This document shows positions 58,701-64,000 of a stretch of 64,000 nucleotides of DNA, piece by piece (the first letter of the stretch is position 1; every line of letters begins with the position of its first letter). Position numbers and translations under genes: made by a program. The notes below the pieces were generated by a model. It ran no database searches. It worked only from the letters and a program-made list of their open reading frames with translations, and was not told the origin of the DNA. The stretch spans positions 249,021 through 313,020 of the forward strand of contig VWZL01002558.1 of NCBI GenBank assembly GCA_013396915.1, read 5' to 3'. Origin of the DNA: Stercorarius parasiticus. Its lineage: Eukaryota > Chordata > Aves > Charadriiformes > Stercorariidae.

Positions 58701-61700
58701 TGTTAGTGATCAGAGACTGTGGCCAGAAATGGGACTGTATTGTTGTGTGAACTATGCCAATATGAAATAAAAAGTCTCATCCTGGTACCATGGCTATAGG
58801 CAACTAGTAGTCAGTCCAAGTGAAGGGCAGGGTGGCGATAATCAAGATAATTTTTCAGTTTAACATGTATCTGCCAGTTGGCTAATCCTATCAATGTTTT
58901 TGTCCAAAATATGTTTCATTTTCTGCTTCCTTATATTTTGTAGATACTGTGTAACACGAGTTGCTACACTTCTGTCTCACCTTCCAGGGCTGCCAAAGGC
59001 AAATGACCTTCATCACCAGCATTTTCCCATGGCGGCCCGTGCCTGGAATTCGAGAAAAGAAAAAACTGAAACGAACAGCCCAGTGTGGCCATGAAGCTTG
59101 AGTCACTTGAACCATGTCAAATGGCAAACTATATTCCTAGTGGTCCTTCTGTGCAGCCAACTTATCTTCTGAAGAGGAAAGAAACCCTTTTTCTCAGGTG
59201 GGTGCTTTGCCTTTCACCAGGAGGTTTGTTTGGCCTTTTTTGCTCCTCTGATGCACTTGTTCCCTCATGATTTTCTGTATTCTCTGTGCCAGAATGAAGG
59301 CGGTTAGGCAAACAAGGTAATCACTGAGGCTTTTATCAGTCAGTTCCTCAAAATTAAACTGAGCAACATTTATCCGGGAAAACATAGCATTGCTCTGCCT
59401 GGCGAATTTCCATTACTCTTGCATAATGTGGATACATTTGGCATAGACATACCATGAGGTTCAAGTCTCAGGAAAGGATGCCAAGTAGTCACATCTGCTG
59501 GCTTGGGTGCCAGAGCAAACACTCCGTGTTGCCTGAGTCAGGGCTTATGCTTCTCTTGGAGTTCAAAAGACTAGTGGGGGGAAAATTGTTTGCATAAAGG
59601 AATTTTAGCTGAATGTTCATATAGCGCTCAGATTTCTTTGTGCTGCTCTGAGGTCTCAGCACTGATTATCACCCAGATAACTGTTCCCCCAACATCAGGG
59701 TGGCCCTTTCAAGATCAGTGAGACAATATGCTGGGAGAGCACTAGGCTGATAATTTAATGTAGCTTTTATGAGAAAAAGACATGGAATTCTTGGGTTATA
59801 TCACTTGTAAGATCCCACCTATTCTTAAGTCATGGTGCATGCAAATACTTCCTCAGACATCCAAAGAAGTTAAGTTTCCTCACAGTCCCAATATTACTGC
59901 CCCAGTGGGAGGAAATGCTGATAGATTGCTGTCATTCACAACTGCCTTGTTGAGCTCATATAGACTCATATCCCAAGGAAAACCACCCATTTTTTCACTC
60001 TTCCTTGGGAACAAGAATCTGAGACTACCAATCATTAAACATTCCCTATTTGATTTCATAAATCCTGGGGAATGGCTTGCCTTACAGATAATATCAACAA
60101 GTTCCAAAGCTAAGTGGGGCCTCACATCTCTCTTGACTGCTGTTTAATGCATAAATGTAGTTACATTTACAACACAGCTCAGCATGATAAACTCGGTGCA
60201 GACAGTTGAGGTTGAGAAAGTAGCTAAATTGTTGTTTTCTTTGCCAGTGGGAATAAAAGATATCCAGTGGAGGGGCCAATATAGAACTCTATTCTTTCCC
60301 CACCCCGATAACAAAAAAATTGTAAGGAGGAAAGGTAAGGCATAGGCAGTTATCACAGTCCAAACCAAGAGTCCCCCAACTACCTCAAGGCATGTGTATC
60401 AGGGATTACTTTTAATCCCTGTTGACTTTCTGTAAAACAGCTGTAGGGGAGATACAGGTAGATCACTATTCAACATAACTTCAATATAACAGGGCTGCCT
60501 TAAGATGCTATTTGTAGGAGAATGAGATAGAGCATGCACCCTACACAAAAGACCACATCACAAGCAACAACATCACATTGTAGATTTTGAGGGGGAGAGT
60601 GAAGGAACATTTGGGCTGTTTTCCCTGCAGGAGGACTTCCCTAGAACACTTTATGGATCTTAAACTGCAGTTTTCCATTCTGCAGACCTACTTCCGCAAC
60701 ATTTCCTTTATCAGTTAAAGGCACTGATGTTCATGGAGCATAAGTTTCAGAATCACAAGCGCACATTTATCTGAAACAGCCTGAAATTGTTATGTCCAAG
60801 TGTTCCTGGTGAAAACGGCTGAGTAGCCTTGGAACTGAAAATGAACAGTGCCATGTGAGTCAGTCATACCTATCATAACTTCTGTCTGAGCTGGATTTAA
60901 CACTCACAAAGCACATTTTGGAAGTGACACATGGGGTTTATATCTCATTCAAAAATAATAATTCATTCAGATATTTGATGGTGTATATTACTAGGAGCAA
61001 GTGGATACGTTATTTGCTGCAAGCAATTTGTGCAGATGTTATTCTTCTTTTCAAAAGGGAAGCCAGCAAGTGTCTTCTGTGTGATATACTTTATCATGAC
61101 TCTCTTCAGCGGAGATCAGCACAGATCTCTGATAGAGGCATTTGCCTGTTGTTTAATTCAGGCTTTGTCTGAACTAAAGGAGGGGATAGATGTGGTCAGT
61201 GCTTAGAGGCAGATGCAGCCCAGTCTTCTGGATGGGAGGTGAAGGGATGCAGCGAGACAGCACCTATCATGGTCAGCTTGGCTGTGCTTGCAGCACTAAG
61301 CAGGGCTAATAGAGGAGGCTATGTTACTTTTCTGAGTTTCGGTGCTTATTTCTGAGTAAGCAGAGCAGTGGATGTTGTCAGGAGACTTCTCTGCTTGGCT
61401 GACATCTTGCGGAACTCAGGAATGTGATCTGGACCTGAAGCATTGGGGGCTTCCTCCTGAAGTGAAATACATGCTTTAAAATGCACTGCTGAAACAGTAT
61501 CAGTGCTGCACAATCCCTTAATTTCATGGAGAAATGACGCTTGCAATAATTTAGTTTGCCACCATCAAAGACAGAAGCTCCACACACCTTCGGCCGGGCT
61601 ACTGCCTCTCTGGTAGAATGCTTCTCCCTTCTGACTGTGGAGTTTCCTCTTCATTAGTGAGATTGTAGGTTGTCATGCTAGTTTGTCACAGGAAACAGAG

Positions 61701-62922
61701 ATTCAGTAGACCAGGGCAGAGATGCAGAGGGAACTGTGGACAGTTTTAGCATCAAAATCTGAAATTCAAAAGCTGCACCACTGAATTGTGCCACCACAGC
61801 TCTGGACAGCTGAGCCTAGTAATCCAACTGCAAGAGTAATGTGGTGTTGTCTGTTGTCTATTCTATCACTGTCTGGCCTGTGTCACGATTTTAAAAATCT
61901 CTCCATGTTAGTGTGAGGTAGTGTGGACTGCATTTAGAAACTTGGAAGAACTACAGAGTTTTCTCTTCACTCCCAACAATGTTTCACCTTTCCCATATCC
62001 TGCAGAAACCCTACAAAACCCCATACTTGCAAATCATCTTTAAAATCAAACCATTTTGTTGTAATCCATCAATAGTGAAAGTGCTTTTTTATTTACTGTG
62101 TTTCATTGCACTAAATAAGATTTAAGTTATTTCTCATATTCAGAATTACTACATCTACAAAAGGTCTACCAGAGAGAAGCCACTTACAGCAGGATTATTT
62201 TGTCACATGGATAGCTGTGGAGAAAGGGCAAACACAATTCTCCTGCAAAGCCCCATTCTCAAAATAATCTTGCAATAAGCTATGCTATAAAAGACCACCT
62301 CCAAAAGCAAAAGCCCCCAGAAGGACTGTCCCTCAATCATTTTCTCTGCATCAGCCTCCTGCGTATGGAATGCCATCGTGGCTGAGCATAGGGAAGTAAG
62401 TGATTTATAACTAAAATCAAGCCTGCAATGGCTAAAGGTCTACGTGAGACTGGAGAGTTTGTTTGCTGAGTTACTATGCAAATTTAACAATTAAATCTTC
62501 TCTCAGCTCCTAAGAGAATAAGGGGGATTACTAAGGAGAAGGAATTTGACACAATTGAAAAAAAAAGGAAAAGAGATGAAAATGGAAGGATTCCCTGCAG
62601 TTGATCAGTTCTGCCCTGCACAGCAGGCATCCCAGCAGTTAGTGAGAATTACTGCAGAGATTTCCAGGAAGATTTGTACAAAGTAGGGGAAATACAATGA
62701 GGAAATATAAAACCTCCACTGCGTAAGTCAACTTTTATTTGTTTCTCTGTTTGCAAAACTGAATTATGAATTTATCTTCAAGGCCTCAAGTGAACTCCAC
62801 ACTTCTCGCTTCTGCATCCAGCCAACTAATAATAGCTAAATAACCTCAGAAAGAAAAAAAACCCAAAACCCCAACCAAGAGACAACAACTTTCTTTGGTT
62901 TGACTGATCTGAGCCTTTTTAA
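55751..62922. other. Unique non-coding DNA, nothing recognised
   Basis: No recent repeat, RNA gene or splice-bounded exon recognised over about 7 kb. A minus-strand donor-like ATG/GTAAGCG near 58684 has no clear acceptor. AT-rich stretches (56880-57060, 57520-57660) are featureless. Frames of up to 121 codons (59782-60147 plus) lack motifs. Confidence 0.45.
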
Positions 62923-62944
62923 TTTTTTTTTTTTTTTTTTTTTT
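62923..62944 (+). repeat. Poly-T run
   Basis: Twenty-two consecutive T bases preceded by CCTTTTTAA. No retroposon body adjoins it on either side that I recognise, so it is called a simple homopolymer. Confidence 0.85.
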
Positions 62945-63194
62945 ACTATCCCCACTTCCTAAGCTTGGTAGTTTGAACAAGAGACTTCTGTTTTGACAGC
63001 TTGTCTCCTGGGTTCCCCATTGAAAAGGCCAAAGCTCCCAGTGAAGCAGCAGTAGCTGCCTTTAAACAGGAGACGAGCACTTCTTGCTTTCCCGTACTGC
63101 ATGCAAATAGAGAGGCTCAGTGCTACCCGGCTCTGCCAAGCATCCCTCTAACGTGCCTTCTGCATGGCAATGGCCAGTACAAGTGATCATCCAG

Positions 63195-63340
63195 CAATGT
63201 GTCTTTGAGTGTGTTAATGTCTCTGACCCTGGTCCACTGATCACCCGCTTCGGCGGGGGACTCGTCATCTGTACAAACAGCATTTACAGAGCCCGCAGCC
63301 TCCCAGCTCTACGTGACGGGGAGCACTGCTTTATGCTCTG
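63195..63340. other. Unique sequence with a cUUCGg mini-hairpin
   Basis: CCCGC (63244-63248), loop TTCG, GCGGG (63253-63257) makes a 5-bp stem closed by the very stable C(UUCG)G tetraloop if transcribed. The flanking sequence (GTGATCATCCAG, CCACTGATCACCC, with two TGATCA sites) is unique and may be a conserved element. No gene recognised here. Confidence 0.2.
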
Positions 63341-64000
63341 GCTATTCAGCAGGGCTCGGTGAAGGGCAGCTGCCCCTTCCATGCTTGTAAGTAACACATC
63401 CATGACAACACCTTCAGCTCATTAGTTTTGTTTGTTTCCTTCTAGAATGGCAGTATATTTTCTAGATTTTTAAGTGCGCTAAAGAATGGGCCATCATATC
63501 TGTTACTAAGCTACCCACGGGGTAACTCAGGAAAAGACTGGAGGTTTTAAAAACAGAGGAGACATCATCACACGGCATCTATATTTACTCCACCAACCCC
63601 CAGCTCACCACCTGATCCTCTGCTGTGGTGCCAGAACCAGAGCCCAATACATACATTCATAGTCACACATACATGAAAAATGTGTTTAATAAAGCGAGAA
63701 ACTCTAAACCCAAATTAACAAAACTTCAAGCAAACGCAGTCAAGATGCTGCCTTCTTCTACCTTGCTGTTTATTTCTTTGATGAAGAAAAAAGTGACGCT
63801 GCCTTCCCTCTGCCAAGGGGAAACCAAGTAGCCAGTCAGCCTCAGAAGAGGTAAAGGGGGGTGGGCTCTATGGGAGTGGGGGAGCAGATGGGTTATCAGA
63901 GTGTTTGTGAAGGTGATCTTTGAGTTGACATGTGTAGTGGTTTTCCTAGGGCCACGCAACAATCTGGGCTGCCAAGGCATGGGCCACCATCCACATCTCG

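Noticed and set aside
63244..63257. cUUCGg mini-hairpin as an RNA element
   Set aside because: A 5-bp stem is too short to claim an RNA gene without transcription or conservation evidence.
1..64000. CRISPR arrays, tRNA or rRNA genes, operons, phage or plasmid features
   Set aside because: None was found. The sequence is clearly vertebrate nuclear DNA, with no regularly spaced direct repeats and no recognisable tRNA internal promoter boxes.

Overview
The window is non-coding vertebrate DNA, most likely from a bird. The main evidence is three CR1 LINE copies whose 3' ends carry the avian octamer-type tail (reverse complement of ATTCTATG repeats) at about 24947-25464, 34747-35782 and 55438-55750. 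A divergent solo LTR of a type common in bird genomes (49600-50093) agrees with this. Older layers are also present: amniote CR1/L3-type LINE fossils (12325-12400, 18433-18612, 51640-52190), MIR-type core-SINE fragments (about 5150-5400, 44440-44592, 48955-49075) and small pieces of the 'GTCAATGG' ancient dispersed repeats of sauropsids. There is no bacterial-style gene organisation, no operon, no CRISPR array and no complete protein-coding gene. Nearly every open frame is short and looks fortuitous.

Layout. 1-24.9 kb is mostly unique intergenic or intronic sequence. It holds short AT/GT and polypyrimidine tracts, a 95-nt hairpin (8369-8463), an 18-nt microexon-like segment (8686-8703), homeodomain/POU-rich blocks that resemble conserved enhancers (4985-5090, 7180-7345, 11085-11160, 20470-20690), and a possible minus-strand terminal exon (23126-23194). 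24.9-36 kb holds the first CR1 copy, a possible plus-strand terminal exon (27119-27324), a lysine-rich minus-strand exon candidate with a perfect donor (33159-33213), and a longer CR1 copy that keeps reverse-transcriptase remnants. 36-49 kb is again unique sequence with enhancer-like blocks, including a perfect RFX X-box (43810-43822) and a perfect CArG box (46176-46185). 49.6-55.8 kb holds the solo LTR, an old LINE reverse-transcriptase fossil, splice-like signals near 53 kb, a CpG island with one unresolved base (about 54930-55340) and the third CR1 copy. 55.8-64 kb is unique sequence with little to annotate.

The most unusual observation is a 118-bp segment of unknown origin at the same position inside two of the three CR1 copies (25125-25242 and 55628-55745; one mismatch between them), absent from the third. 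Its junction forms a perfect 18-bp palindrome. This points to a CR1 subfamily that gained a new 3'-region module and then retrotransposed with it. All gene-level calls are weak. If the exon candidates are real, the window lies inside or beside one or more long-intron genes that I could not name.
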